Shown: piece after piece, positions 44,658 through 53,340 of the stretch | Layout: each line of letters opens with the position of its first letter | Numbering within the stretch: position 1 is the first letter of the stretch | Origin: an uncultured Ectothiorhodospiraceae bacterium | GTDB taxonomy: Bacteria; Pseudomonadota; Gammaproteobacteria; UBA6429; Thiohalophilaceae | Reading direction: 5' to 3' | Length of the DNA stretch: 54,346 nt | NCBI GenBank assembly: GCA_947258695.1 | Contig: CAMYJG010000007.1 | Span: 74,153 to 128,498, forward strand | Translations under genes and position numbers: made by a program | Notes under the pieces: model-generated | What the model saw: the letters and a program-made list of their open reading frames with translations, nothing else | Database searches by the model: none | Told to the model about the DNA's origin: nothing

Positions 44658-45431
44658 TTAAACCGCATTCTTCCTGTACCAGCTTCTAAAAGCCTCTAGT
44701 GTTCGATAGCCAACATGCCCTAATGGATGTAATATAGCAGCATCCCTTGAAAACTCTGTTGTACCCATATCGTTTTCTATTTTTTCATTGTACGCTTCCT
44801 GAAATGAGATTAAGGCGTCTTTTGTTGCAACTTGTGATCCATTAATATCACTGTTATAAAAACCAAGCTCTAACAATATTTTTTGCAGCAGTATATAAAT
44901 ATCTCGCTTGTTTTCACTATCGTAATGAATGGATATCGATGTGCCATATTGAGGAATTCTTTTTTCAAGAACAAATAATTTAAAAAAATAATTTTGTTGA
45001 AGTTTTAAAAATTCAGCCTCAGATGTAGAGAGTTTCTGTATTTTTGAAATTGCATCATCCGCTGAGCTTGATTCACCGATGTATTGTGTTAAACGATTGA
45101 TGGGAATTGAGTTTGAAATTTTATCTTCACATTGTTGTAAATCTTTATTTGTAGGATGTTCTTTATGACCGTTAAGTTGATCCGAAATAGCTTTTGCTTC
45201 GTTATTGCATTTTTTTAAGTTATCTTGAAGCCCGCTAATTATTTGATCCTGGTTATCAGGGACAGTAAAGGTCATGTCTTTTAAGTTGACCGAACCACCG
45301 CGATATAAGGTGAGAGTAATCACCAGTGTTAATGCTATTAACGTTAATATTAAAATCAGGGCCAGGAGTTTGGGAGTAAGTTTTTTAGCGATCTCTAAAA
45401 AAACATTATTGTTACTATTGTCAGGTGCCAT
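44658..45431 (-). CDS. Single-pass membrane protein with a peptidoglycan-binding-like domain
   Basis: 257 aa from MAPDNSNNNVF (an ATG 25 codons earlier has no good ribosome-binding site). One membrane helix (LLALILILTLIALTLVITLT) sits near residues 24-44. A helical periplasmic region follows (DQIISGLQDNLKKCNNEAKA). The last ~90 residues resemble a PG_binding_1 module: LQKILLELGFYNSDINGSQV, TKDALISFQEAYNEKI and YRTLEAFRSW. It could tether the inner membrane to the wall. It heads the operon with the lipoprotein, coiled-coil and ABM genes. Confidence 0.75.
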   Translation of the reverse strand: MAPDNSNNNVFLEIAKKLTPKLLALILILTLIALTLVITLTLYRGGSVNLKDMTFTVPDNQDQIISGLQDNLKKCNNEAKAISDQLNGHKEHPTNKDLQQCEDKISNSIPINRLTQYIGESSSADDAISKIQKLSTSEAEFLKLQQNYFFKLFVLEKRIPQYGTSISIHYDSENKRDIYILLQKILLELGFYNSDINGSQVATKDALISFQEAYNEKIENDMGTTEFSRDAAILHPLGHVGYRTLEAFRSWYRKNAV

Positions 45432-45593
45432 TTTAAAATTCCATTTAAAAATAAAGCAGGGAAAATTAGCGGTTTTATTATTTGAATTGATTATTGCCGC
45501 TTGCAATCATAGCTAAATCGCTAGATTAATTAATGTATAAAATGCCTCTAATTCAGTATAAATTCAAGTGTTTATATGAGGTAAGCAATAATA

Positions 45594-46250
45594 TTAGGAA
45601 AGAATAATATAATCTGCACCTTCTTTAAACGTTCTTTTTGTGAGCGGATTATTACTACAGTATTTTGCTGCATCATAATCTATAAATCGGTAGAGTAAGT
45701 CCGCATCACGATCCTGGTGAATTCCCAGGCGTGAGGTCTGAATAATTTTTGCCGGGCTTTGATCTATGTCTTCAATATAAAAGCAATTGTACTGAAAGCT
45801 TTTTTTATCCCATTCTGTTACGGTCAAATTTAAAGATTTACATAGCAAGGTTTGACCGGCGCATAGTTTTTCAATAGTTCGTAGTGAACCATTTTTTGCC
45901 GGGTTGAGTTGTTGCATGATTTTAATATTTTGTTGCGGTGATTTTTCATCAAAAAATGGATAGGCCGATTTAATTAAAACGGCATCACCTTTGTTACCAC
46001 AACTGATATTGAGTGAAGCATGTCCCCGGGCATAATACATATAAATGGTCCCCGGTGGCATAAACATGGCTTTGCGTTTTTCAGTATATCCAAGTGATGA
46101 ATGACTGGCTTTATCTGTTAAATAATACGCTTCTGTTTCAATAATACGTGCAGCAAGCCATTTATCTTTATATTTTCGGCGTATGACTTTTCCAATTAGC
46201 TGCTGCGCGACGCGACATGCATCTCGACTAAAGAAATCTGCCTTAAGCAT
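45594..46250 (-). CDS. mpg: 3-methyladenine DNA glycosylase (AAG/MPG family)
   Basis: 218 aa when started at MLKADFFSRDACRVAQQLIG, the usual AAG start, 13 bases after the ldhA stop; a longer frame starting inside ldhA is unlikely. RIIETEAYYLTDKASHSS holds the catalytic Glu and the Tyr that intercalates DNA; GTIYMYYARGHASLNISC and VLIKSAYP are conserved. It excises alkylated purines in base-excision repair. It probably shares a transcript with ldhA and the gamma carbonic anhydrase gene. Confidence 0.9.
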   Translation of the reverse strand: MLKADFFSRDACRVAQQLIGKVIRRKYKDKWLAARIIETEAYYLTDKASHSSLGYTEKRKAMFMPPGTIYMYYARGHASLNISCGNKGDAVLIKSAYPFFDEKSPQQNIKIMQQLNPAKNGSLRTIEKLCAGQTLLCKSLNLTVTEWDKKSFQYNCFYIEDIDQSPAKIIQTSRLGIHQDRDADLLYRFIDYDAAKYCSNNPLTKRTFKEGADYIILS

Positions 46251-46263
46251 AACAAGCAATGAT

Positions 46264-47256
46264 TTATATATGACAACAATGCAAACATTCTGAATGATTT
46301 TCAAAACGTTGAATGTTCATTAAGGTTGTTTCGGCGATATTGGTTAATGCGCGATCGGTAAAAAAGGCCTGGTGTCCTGTAATCAATACATTTGGAAAGG
46401 TAAGTAGTCGCTCAAACATATCGTCTGAAATAATGGTGTCCGAGAGGTCCTGAAAAAATAAATTTTCTTCCTGTTCATAAACATCCAGACCCAGGTAACC
46501 GATATGCTTATTTTTTAGGGCATCAATGGCAGCCTGGGTATCTATCATCGCGCCACGACTTGTATTGATTAGCATAATGCCTTTTTTCATGTCATGAAGG
46601 CTGGATTCATTGATCAAATGATGTGTTTGCTCATTAAGCGGGCAATGCAAACTAATGACATCTGCTTGCTGGCAGAGTGTTTTAAAATCGAGATAGGTCA
46701 CACCAAGATCAACGCATTCATCCGAAGGATAAGGGTCATAAGCAATGATGTTACAGCCAAAGCCGGTTAAAATTTTAGCCAGTGCGGTACCAATTTGACC
46801 TGTACCAACGATACCAACGGTTGCATTATGTAACTCAAAGCCCAATAAACCGTTTAAGGAAAAATTACTTTCACGTACCCGGTTGTAAGCACGATGGATA
46901 TGTCGACTTAAACTTAAGATTAAGGCCAGTGCATGTTCTGCTACGGATTCTGGAGAATAGGCCGGGACGCGAACAACCGTAATACCCAGCTTATCGGCAG
47001 CAGCAATATCGATGTTATTAAAGCCCGCGCAACGTAAGGCAACCAGGCGCACACCTTTGCTATACAGTTTTTCTAAAACTGCCTCTGTCAACTTGTCATT
47101 AACAAATACACAGATACAGGTTATATCCTTAACCAGATCTACCGTGTCTTCATTTAAAGCATAGTCATGAAAAATGAGTGTGTGCTGGTAACTGGTATTA
47201 ACTTTTTCAAAAAAAGTAATATCGTAGGGTTGGCTGCTATAGAAGGCGATTTTCAT
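46264..47256 (-). CDS. ldhA: D-lactate dehydrogenase / 2-hydroxyacid dehydrogenase (LdhA-like)
   Basis: 330 aa, LdhA length. VALRCAGFNNIDIAAADKLG holds the active-site Arg, VGIVGTGQIGTALAKILTGF the NAD loop, MLINTSRGAMIDTQAAIDAL the conserved strand, LGLDVYEQEENLFF the Glu and LITGHQAFFTDRALTNIAE the catalytic His; the EEEN-FF pattern is typical of LdhA. It reduces pyruvate to D-lactate in fermentation. Its ATG overlaps the gamma carbonic anhydrase stop by 4 bases. Confidence 0.92.
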   Translation of the reverse strand: MKIAFYSSQPYDITFFEKVNTSYQHTLIFHDYALNEDTVDLVKDITCICVFVNDKLTEAVLEKLYSKGVRLVALRCAGFNNIDIAAADKLGITVVRVPAYSPESVAEHALALILSLSRHIHRAYNRVRESNFSLNGLLGFELHNATVGIVGTGQIGTALAKILTGFGCNIIAYDPYPSDECVDLGVTYLDFKTLCQQADVISLHCPLNEQTHHLINESSLHDMKKGIMLINTSRGAMIDTQAAIDALKNKHIGYLGLDVYEQEENLFFQDLSDTIISDDMFERLLTFPNVLITGHQAFFTDRALTNIAETTLMNIQRFENHSECLHCCHI

Positions 47257-47780
47257 GTTAGGTGCTGATTTTTAAGTTTGACGTAGTTTTTAGAAGAATA
47301 GTCTATCGATTCAATTTCTTCAGCTGTCAGTGCCCTGATTTTTTTCACCGGGCTGCCCATCCATAGATATCCTGATTCAAGATGTTTGTTCGGTGGTACC
47401 AGAGAACCTGCAGCGATTAATGATTGCGGTTCAATGACGGCACCATCCATAATAATGGCGCCCATACCAATTAAGCATGAATCAGCGACCCGGCAGCCAT
47501 GCAATATTACACGGTGACCTACTGTTACCTTGTTGCCGATGACTAGATCATAACCTCCCGGGTTATAGGGGCCATCATGAGTGACATGGAGTACAGAGTT
47601 ATCCTGTATATTGGTGTTACTGCCAATTTTAATCGAGTTAACATCGCCACGAGCTACCGTGAATGGCCAGATTGAAGAATCTTCACCCATTTCAACATCA
47701 CCGAGTACCAGGGCTGTTTCATCTATAAAACAGGTGCTGTGAATGGCGGGTTGTAGATTGTTAAAGTTGCGTATCGTCAT
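47253..47780 (-). CDS. Gamma-type carbonic anhydrase family protein (YrdA-like)
   Basis: 175 aa left-handed beta-helix protein built of hexapeptide repeats. The putative metal His residues are in NSVLHVTHDG and VTVGHRVILHGCRV. MGAIIMDGAVIEPQSLIAAG and GSLVPPNKHLESGYLWMGSP are typical of the YrdA/PaaY group. Many members bind metal with uncertain carbonic anhydrase activity. It is the first gene of the gamma-CA/ldhA/mpg run. Confidence 0.92.
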   Translation of the reverse strand: MTIRNFNNLQPAIHSTCFIDETALVLGDVEMGEDSSIWPFTVARGDVNSIKIGSNTNIQDNSVLHVTHDGPYNPGGYDLVIGNKVTVGHRVILHGCRVADSCLIGMGAIIMDGAVIEPQSLIAAGSLVPPNKHLESGYLWMGSPVKKIRALTAEEIESIDYSSKNYVKLKNQHLT

Positions 47781-47882
47781 ATGAAAACTATAGTGTAATT
47801 ATGATGTGGTACCATTTTTATCCAGGTGTTAGTGCTAAACTGATTTAAACCATATCACAGAATTATGACGACGAATTTAATT

Positions 47883-48170
47883 ATGAAAACTATTTTATTT
47901 ACTTTTGTTTTAAGTATTTTTATTGTGACAGGCTGTCAGACTAATCCCTCGAGCAAGCTTGCGCGTCAGTGCTGGAGTGGCCTGGAAAAAGCAAAACAGG
48001 AATTGAATTTTGCCAAAGCGCAGGGTTTTTCCGGTACGGTTGAATATACTAAAGCTGCGACCTTAATCACAGGCGCATCTATTCAATATGAGTTTGGTAA
48101 ATACCCAAACTGTATTAACAAGGTAGAACGTGCAAGGCGTTTTATTAAAAATTCCCAGGTAAAAAGATAA
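47883..48170 (+). CDS. Small lipoprotein of unknown function
   Basis: 95 aa from MKTILFTFVLS (an ATG six codons earlier is possible). The lipobox is IVTGC (Cys18). The mature part is helical, with WSGLEKAKQELNFAKAQGFS, YTKAATLITGASIQYEFGKY and NCINKVERARRFIK. It has a DUF4398-like look (short helical repeat with paired Ala-Lys), which I cannot confirm. It is divergent from the carbonic anhydrase and ends at a terminator shared with gor. Confidence 0.75.
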   Translation: MKTILFTFVLSIFIVTGCQTNPSSKLARQCWSGLEKAKQELNFAKAQGFSGTVEYTKAATLITGASIQYEFGKYPNCINKVERARRFIKNSQVKR

Positions 48171-48175
48171 AAAAA

Positions 48176-48194
48176 TGGGCTCTTAAAGAGCCCA
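48176..48194. terminator. Hairpin terminator between lipoprotein gene and gor
   Basis: Perfect 8-bp GC-rich stem TGGGCTCT (48176-48183) / AGAGCCCA (48187-48194), 3-base loop. Read on the minus strand it runs into TTTTTTATCTTTTT, so it ends gor; on the plus strand it follows the lipoprotein stop but the T-tract is weaker. Confidence 0.85.
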
Positions 48195-48220
48195 GTTAGT
48201 GATATTTATTATTATTGTTA

Positions 48221-49570
48221 TTAACGCATTGTAACCAGTTCTTCTGAGCTGGTTGGATGAATAGCAACGACATTATCAAAGTCTTTTTTAGTTGCACCCA
48301 TTTTAATCGCGACGCCAAAGCCTTGCAACATTTCATCTGCCCCTTTACCGATAATGTGAATACCGACGACTTTTTCATCTGCCCCAACACAAACCAGTTT
48401 CATTGCGGTTTGTTGTTTATGTTCGACCAGGGCATGGTACATGGCGGTAAAACTGGTTTGGTAAGTTTTTACCGCATCACCGTGTTCCTTACGTGCCTGT
48501 TCTTCAGTTAAGCCCATTGTACCAATAGGTGGGTGACTAAACATGACCGTGGGTATATTGCTGTAGTCGAGTTTACGATCAGGCATGTTATTAAATAAAC
48601 GATCAGATAAACGACGTGCAGCATTAATAGCAACCGGAGTCAGTTGTGCTTCACCAATCACATCACCGACGGCATAAATGCCATCTATATTTGTTTGTTG
48701 GAATTCATCGGTTGGAATATAACCTTGTTCAGTATGCTTAATGCCAGCTGCCTCTAAATTAAGGGGGGCGGTATTTGGCGCCCGACCGATGGCCCAGATC
48801 AAGGCATCTAAATTTTCCAAAATAACACCACCCTGGCAATGAACGGTAAGCGTACCATCGGTGTTTTTATCCACCTTTTCAACATTAATGCGGGTTATTA
48901 AATTTACGCCTGCATTAACCATGTCTTCCATCAATGTTTCACGCAGCATGGCATCAAAGCTACCAAGGAAGTGCTCACGTCGTAGTAACATCGACACTTC
49001 ACTACCTAAACCATTTAGAACACCAGCAAGCTCTACGGCGATATAACCGGCACCGACCACTGCAACACGTTTAGGTTGTTCTTGTAAGGCAAAGAAACCA
49101 TCAGAAGTAATACCATGTTCTGCGCCAGGGACATCAGGAACAATCGGGTAACCGCCAGGGGAAATTACGATATGATCAGCGGTATACTGAGTGCCATCGA
49201 CATCAACCGTCTTGGCATCGATAAATTTTGCGGTACCTTGCAAGTAATCGATATTAGAATCTTTAAGATAGTTGCCATACCAGTCAGTAATGCCCTTGAT
49301 ATAACCTTCACGCGCTTCAACTAATTTAGCCCAGTTAAAGCCATTGACGCTTACATCAAAGCCGTAGCCCTTGGCATCATCAAGTGCACCCGCAACTTCA
49401 GAGGCAAACCACATGACTTTTTTGGGAACGCAACCAATATTGACACAGGTTCCACCTACGGTTTTGTTTTCAATAACGGCCGTTTTTTTGCCGTATTCTG
49501 CTGCACGTTCTGCTGCAGATAAACCGCCGCTGCCGGCACCAATCGCTAAAAGATCATAATGTTGGCTCAT
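48221..49570 (-). CDS. gor: Glutathione reductase
   Basis: 449 aa from [20 protein letters not shown]; the extra upstream ATGs give a 6-residue longer form with no better site. The redox pair is in [33 protein letters not shown] is the NADP domain; [17 protein letters not shown] and the C-terminal His-Glu in [15 protein letters not shown] are intact. It keeps glutathione reduced in the cytosol. The RHSEH-type NADPH-binding Arg residues look present ([11 protein letters not shown]). Confidence 0.95.
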   Translation of the reverse strand: MSQHYDLLAIGAGSGGLSAAERAAEYGKKTAVIENKTVGGTCVNIGCVPKKVMWFASEVAGALDDAKGYGFDVSVNGFNWAKLVEAREGYIKGITDWYGNYLKDSNIDYLQGTAKFIDAKTVDVDGTQYTADHIVISPGGYPIVPDVPGAEHGITSDGFFALQEQPKRVAVVGAGYIAVELAGVLNGLGSEVSMLLRREHFLGSFDAMLRETLMEDMVNAGVNLITRINVEKVDKNTDGTLTVHCQGGVILENLDALIWAIGRAPNTAPLNLEAAGIKHTEQGYIPTDEFQQTNIDGIYAVGDVIGEAQLTPVAINAARRLSDRLFNNMPDRKLDYSNIPTVMFSHPPIGTMGLTEEQARKEHGDAVKTYQTSFTAMYHALVEHKQQTAMKLVCVGADEKVVGIHIIGKGADEMLQGFGVAIKMGATKKDFDNVVAIHPTSSEELVTMR

Positions 49571-49695
49571 AATATTTCTCATGTTCACTTAATTAAGGTA
49601 TTTCCTGATGAAATGTCAGGACATGTTATGCTGTTACCGTATTATAAACGAATGTAGAATTTGCGCCTTATTAAATATGAATGAAGGATAGAAAA

Positions 49696-50019
49696 ATGGC
49701 TAACGACATTACTTTGTCAGATGAACTAATTAACAATTTATACGGCGTGATTTGTCAGCATGATGAGTCTGCTAAACAAAACATGATTGTTGCTTTACAA
49801 TATTTTTCGGCGGTCTCGGGCTATATGCTGGGTGATTATCCGGGCTCAACCGACGAGCGTGATGAACTCATTGATCAATTGGCGGCTTTTACTAAAAATG
49901 TATCGGCTGATCGGGCAAAGTCACAACAAGAGCAACCAGCTCAACAAGAAGCACCCGCAGCGGCAGGACGCAGTGAAGCAACCGATGATCCAGCTGTAGG
50001 TATATGGAAACCGGAGTAA
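49696..50019 (+). CDS. Small protein of unknown function
   Basis: 107 aa from MANDITLSDELINNL, which has an AAGGATAG site; an ATG 5 codons upstream overlaps that site. It has a helical N-terminal domain (QNMIVALQYFSAVSGYMLG, STDERDELIDQLAAFTK) and a Gln/Ala/Pro-rich tail ending VGIWKPE. No signal peptide. I do not recognise the family. It is divergent from gor, and a short hairpin (TCCTGA / TCAGGA, 49603-49621) lies between them. Confidence 0.7.
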   Translation: MANDITLSDELINNLYGVICQHDESAKQNMIVALQYFSAVSGYMLGDYPGSTDERDELIDQLAAFTKNVSADRAKSQQEQPAQQEAPAAAGRSEATDDPAVGIWKPE

Positions 50020-50179
50020 TATAAAGAGTAAGTATTCACTTACTTAAAGCAGGTAATGCAGTTTAGGCAGTCATCTTGAATGATCCAGTTGATTCACATA
50101 GTATTTATATAGGTTTTAATTAATAGATATTAATAAAATAGTTATTTTCAGCTCGTTATTATATAAATAGGAACTGTAC

Positions 50180-51454
50180 ATGGACGATGCAAATATCAAA
50201 ATGCTTAAGGAAAAGCTAACTGCACAACTTAATACTCAAAGTTTAAAGGCTGTTAAAGATACTCATCAAGAGACAACAGAAAGTTGTGCTGCTATGACCA
50301 CATCAAATACCAAGTTTGATTCCGTTCTGTCGGCAAAAAAAGAATGGGAATCTTGTGTTGATGCTTTAGAGCACCAGGCGATTGTTATTCTTGATGAGAA
50401 TCTGAAAGTCATTCGTACTAACCGTACCATTGAGTTATGGGGCTGGGCCGAAGTTAGAAAAGTACGTGGCACTCATATCTTAAATTTAATTACCCCTGCC
50501 ATCCAGCATGCGTCATCGAATGAATGGATCGATGAATGGTGCCAGTTAGATACCCAGTCAAATGCAGAATGGGTATCGCAAAATTACAAAACCGGGAAAA
50601 TATACCGCTTTTCCTTTTTTCCAAATAAAAATATTAAGAATAGTGATAGTCATGATTACTATTATGCCGTGATGCTAATAACCGATATCTCCGAGCAGAA
50701 TACATTGCAGCCTGAAGAAGAGGGTTTTTCTACTGAAAAAAATAACAACACAGCTGAAACAGAAGAAACCGATTTAATTCGGTTATCAGCTTACCGCTTA
50801 CACCAACTGGCAAACAAATTGATCCAATCCCAGGAAGCAGAGCGAAAACGGGTTTCAAGTGAGTTGCATGATGGCCTGGGACAAATTTTATCGGCGTTAA
50901 AATATAAAATTGAATTGGCGGTGATCGAGGAAGAAACACGCACTGGGGTAGAAAGTGAAGATGGCGTGCTGAATGATATTCTGAGCAATGTCACGGTTGC
51001 ATTAACCGAGTTAAGGCGAGTGTCTTCTGATTTAAGACCTTCGGTGTTAGAAGACTTAGGTATCATCATGACGCTTAAGTGGTTTGCCGATGAATATAAT
51101 AAAATCTACACGAAATTAAATGTTGAATTTATTATCGATGTTGTTGAAGTAGATATTCCAGATGAATATAAAAGTATTATTTATCGCATCGTGCAGGAAG
51201 CCATGAATAATATAGCCAAGCATTCTGATGCGGAAAATATTATTGTCCGGTTATCGAAAATGGAAAGTGGTATTTTATTACGAGTCAAAGATGATGGTAG
51301 TGGTTTTGATTTAAAGAAAGTGAAGCAAAGAAAAAAATCGGGCATGGGCTTAAAGAGCATGGAAGAACGGGCAGTGAAGTCAGGTGCGAAATTCACCATG
51401 AAATCCAACGCTACTAATGGAACAATCGTACAGGTATTCTGGCCGAAGGATTAA
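50180..51454 (+). CDS. Cytosolic NarX/DegS-type sensor histidine kinase with a PAS domain
   Basis: 424 aa with no membrane segment. A PAS-like domain (about residues 60-170: LEHQAIVILDENLKVIRTNR, WGWAEVRKVRGTHILNLITP) is followed by a HisKA_3 domain with the motif RVSSELHDGLGQILSALKY and a HATPase domain (IVQEAMNNIAKHSDAEN, VKDDGSGFDLKK, GMGLKSMEERAVKSGA). This pairs with NarL-type regulators. The NarL-type gene lies next door but on the other strand, and the two stop codons overlap. Confidence 0.9.
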   Translation: MDDANIKMLKEKLTAQLNTQSLKAVKDTHQETTESCAAMTTSNTKFDSVLSAKKEWESCVDALEHQAIVILDENLKVIRTNRTIELWGWAEVRKVRGTHILNLITPAIQHASSNEWIDEWCQLDTQSNAEWVSQNYKTGKIYRFSFFPNKNIKNSDSHDYYYAVMLITDISEQNTLQPEEEGFSTEKNNNTAETEETDLIRLSAYRLHQLANKLIQSQEAERKRVSSELHDGLGQILSALKYKIELAVIEEETRTGVESEDGVLNDILSNVTVALTELRRVSSDLRPSVLEDLGIIMTLKWFADEYNKIYTKLNVEFIIDVVEVDIPDEYKSIIYRIVQEAMNNIAKHSDAENIIVRLSKMESGILLRVKDDGSGFDLKKVKQRKKSGMGLKSMEERAVKSGAKFTMKSNATNGTIVQVFWPKD

Positions 51455-52110
51455 GCCTGGTTTACCAATCCATTTTGAATCGCGTAGTTTGTTAAGCTGC
51501 TAATACTGTGCAGGTTTAACTTTTTCATCAGGTTAGAACGGTGTTTCTCAACGGTTTTAATACTGATAGATAATTGTTCTGCGATATCTTTACTTCTATA
51601 ACCCTCTGCAATGAGTTTAATCACTTCTTTTTCACGGCGAGTTAAAATTTCTTTGGTTTTAATCGGGCTTGCCGTACCAGAGTTATTTAAATAACGATTT
51701 ACTACATTGCTACAGATGCTGGGTGACAAATGTATTTTGCCATTGAGGACATTATTAATCGCAGCCAGTAGTTCTTTATGGCTGTCATCTTTTAAGATAT
51801 AACCATTTGCACCGGCTGTCAGTGCAGCATGAATATATTGCTCACCCGTGTGCATGGTTAAAGTAATTACTTTAATTTCAGGCAAGCGTTTTTTTAGTTC
51901 AAAAATGGTATCCGTGCCATTTTTCTTTGGCATCGAGATATCGGTAATTAATAAGTCAGGTTTTAATGAGATGGCGGCTTTAACAGCATCAAGCCCGTTA
52001 TCAACTTCAGCGATGACTTCCAGATTTGGCTGACTATCCAGAATAGAACGTAGTCCGGTTCTTAGAATACTGTGATCATCGGCGAGTAATATTGTGCACT
52101 TCTTATCCAT
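51451..52110 (-). CDS. NarL/FixJ-type two-component response regulator
   Basis: 219 aa. Receiver: ILLADDHSILRTGLRSIL, phospho-acceptor Asp in LLITDISMPKKNGTDTIF and Lys in GYILKDDSHKEL. LuxR-type DNA-binding helix-turn-helix: LTRREKEVIKLIAEGYRSKD and ISIKTVEKHRSNLMKKLNLH. Its start is 17 bases after the rfbB stop on the same strand, so it can be read from the rhamnose operon. The likely kinase faces it tail to tail. Confidence 0.93.
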   Translation of the reverse strand: MDKKCTILLADDHSILRTGLRSILDSQPNLEVIAEVDNGLDAVKAAISLKPDLLITDISMPKKNGTDTIFELKKRLPEIKVITLTMHTGEQYIHAALTAGANGYILKDDSHKELLAAINNVLNGKIHLSPSICSNVVNRYLNNSGTASPIKTKEILTRREKEVIKLIAEGYRSKDIAEQLSISIKTVEKHRSNLMKKLNLHSISSLTNYAIQNGLVNQA

Positions 52111-52127
52111 ACTGGCGCTAGTTTGCT

Positions 52128-53246
52128 TTAATATTGCTTTTTAATCCAGTCCTGATATTCGCCAGACATCACTGAGCGCCACCACGCTTCATTTTTCAAG
52201 TACCAATCGACGGTCTTTTTAATGCCGGTTTCAAAACTTTCTACTGGTTGATAGCCAATTTCATTGTTACTTTTGCTTGGGTCGATGGCATAGCGACGAT
52301 CATGTCCCGGTCGATCTTTTACATAAGTGATAAGTTCTTTCGCTGTTTTACCCTGGCAAACAGGCGAATTAGGAAATTGTTTTTGTAAGTCAGGATTATC
52401 CTGGATGCATTGATCAACCAGATCACAAACCAGGTTAACGATGTCGATATTCGCCCATTCATTAATACCACCAATATTATAGGCTTCACCCTTACGCCCT
52501 TTGCGCATAATAAGATCAATGCCCCTGGCATGGTCATCAACATACAACCAGTCGCGAATTTGTTTGCCATCACCATAGATGGGCAAGGCCTTGCTCTCGA
52601 GTATATTTGTTATAACTAAAGGGATAAGTTTTTCAGGAAACTGGTAAGGGCCATAGTTGTTAGAGCAGTTTGAGATATTGGTATTTAAACCATAGGTTTC
52701 CTGGTAAGAGCGAACAAAAAAATCAGAAGACGCTTTACTTGCCGCATAAGGTGAATTGGGTGCATAAGGCGTGTCTTCGCGAAAAGGCGGATCATTTGCT
52801 TCTAGTGTGCCATATACCTCGTCGGTAGAAACATGTTGAAATAAATGCGTCATACCTGGATTTTCATCTAACCAGTAGCTTTTTGCTGCCTTCAATAATT
52901 CATGAGTACCTTTGACGTTTGTTTCAATAAACGCATCAGGGCCTGAAATGGAACGGTCAACATGTGATTCAGCAGCAAAGTGTACGATGGTGTCGATATT
53001 TTCTTCACGCAGTAATTTCAACGAGTTTTCATAATCTAAAATGTCTGCATGCACGAATCGAAAATTAGGATTTGATTCAACGGCAGCGAGGTTTGCCACG
53101 TTACCGGCATAGGTCAATGCATCCATCACCACGACCCGGTTATCGGGGTAAGTCTTTAACCAATAGTGGACAAAGTTTGCGCCAATAAAGCCGGCTCCGC
53201 CGGTAACCAGGATGTTTTTAGGGGTGTAGATTTCTTTGTTCGTCAT
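52128..53246 (-). CDS. rfbB: dTDP-glucose 4,6-dehydratase
   Basis: 372 aa extended short-chain dehydrogenase. NILVTGGAGFIGANFVHYW is the NAD loop, VSTDEVYGTLE the active Thr-Asp-Glu triad and SPYAASKASSDFFVR the Tyr-Lys pair; NNYGPYQFPEKLIPLVI and ARGIDLIMRKGRKGEAYNIG are RfbB blocks. It makes dTDP-4-keto-6-deoxyglucose for L-rhamnose. It is the third of the rfbC-rfbD-rfbB genes on this strand, with a palindromic repeat in the gap ahead of it. Confidence 0.96.
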   Translation of the reverse strand: MTNKEIYTPKNILVTGGAGFIGANFVHYWLKTYPDNRVVVMDALTYAGNVANLAAVESNPNFRFVHADILDYENSLKLLREENIDTIVHFAAESHVDRSISGPDAFIETNVKGTHELLKAAKSYWLDENPGMTHLFQHVSTDEVYGTLEANDPPFREDTPYAPNSPYAASKASSDFFVRSYQETYGLNTNISNCSNNYGPYQFPEKLIPLVITNILESKALPIYGDGKQIRDWLYVDDHARGIDLIMRKGRKGEAYNIGGINEWANIDIVNLVCDLVDQCIQDNPDLQKQFPNSPVCQGKTAKELITYVKDRPGHDRRYAIDPSKSNNEIGYQPVESFETGIKKTVDWYLKNEAWWRSVMSGEYQDWIKKQY

Positions 53247-53304
53247 TTCTTTTTTGACCTTTAGTCATTATGAGGCAATCTCAAATAAAACGTATAGCAT
53301 TATA

Positions 53305-53332
53305 AGATTGCCACGCTTTGCTCGCAATGACG
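53305..53332. repeat. Second copy of the family B repeat end
   Basis: These 28 bases, AGATTGCCACGCTTTGCTCG followed by CAATGACG, are identical to 16319-16346. They sit in the 94-base gap between rfbD and rfbB, next to a short dyad TGACG CGCTAG CGTCA that runs up to the rfbD stop codon. Only this half of the longer element seen at 16244-16344 is recognised. Confidence 0.85.
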
Positions 53333-53340
53333 CGCTAGCG

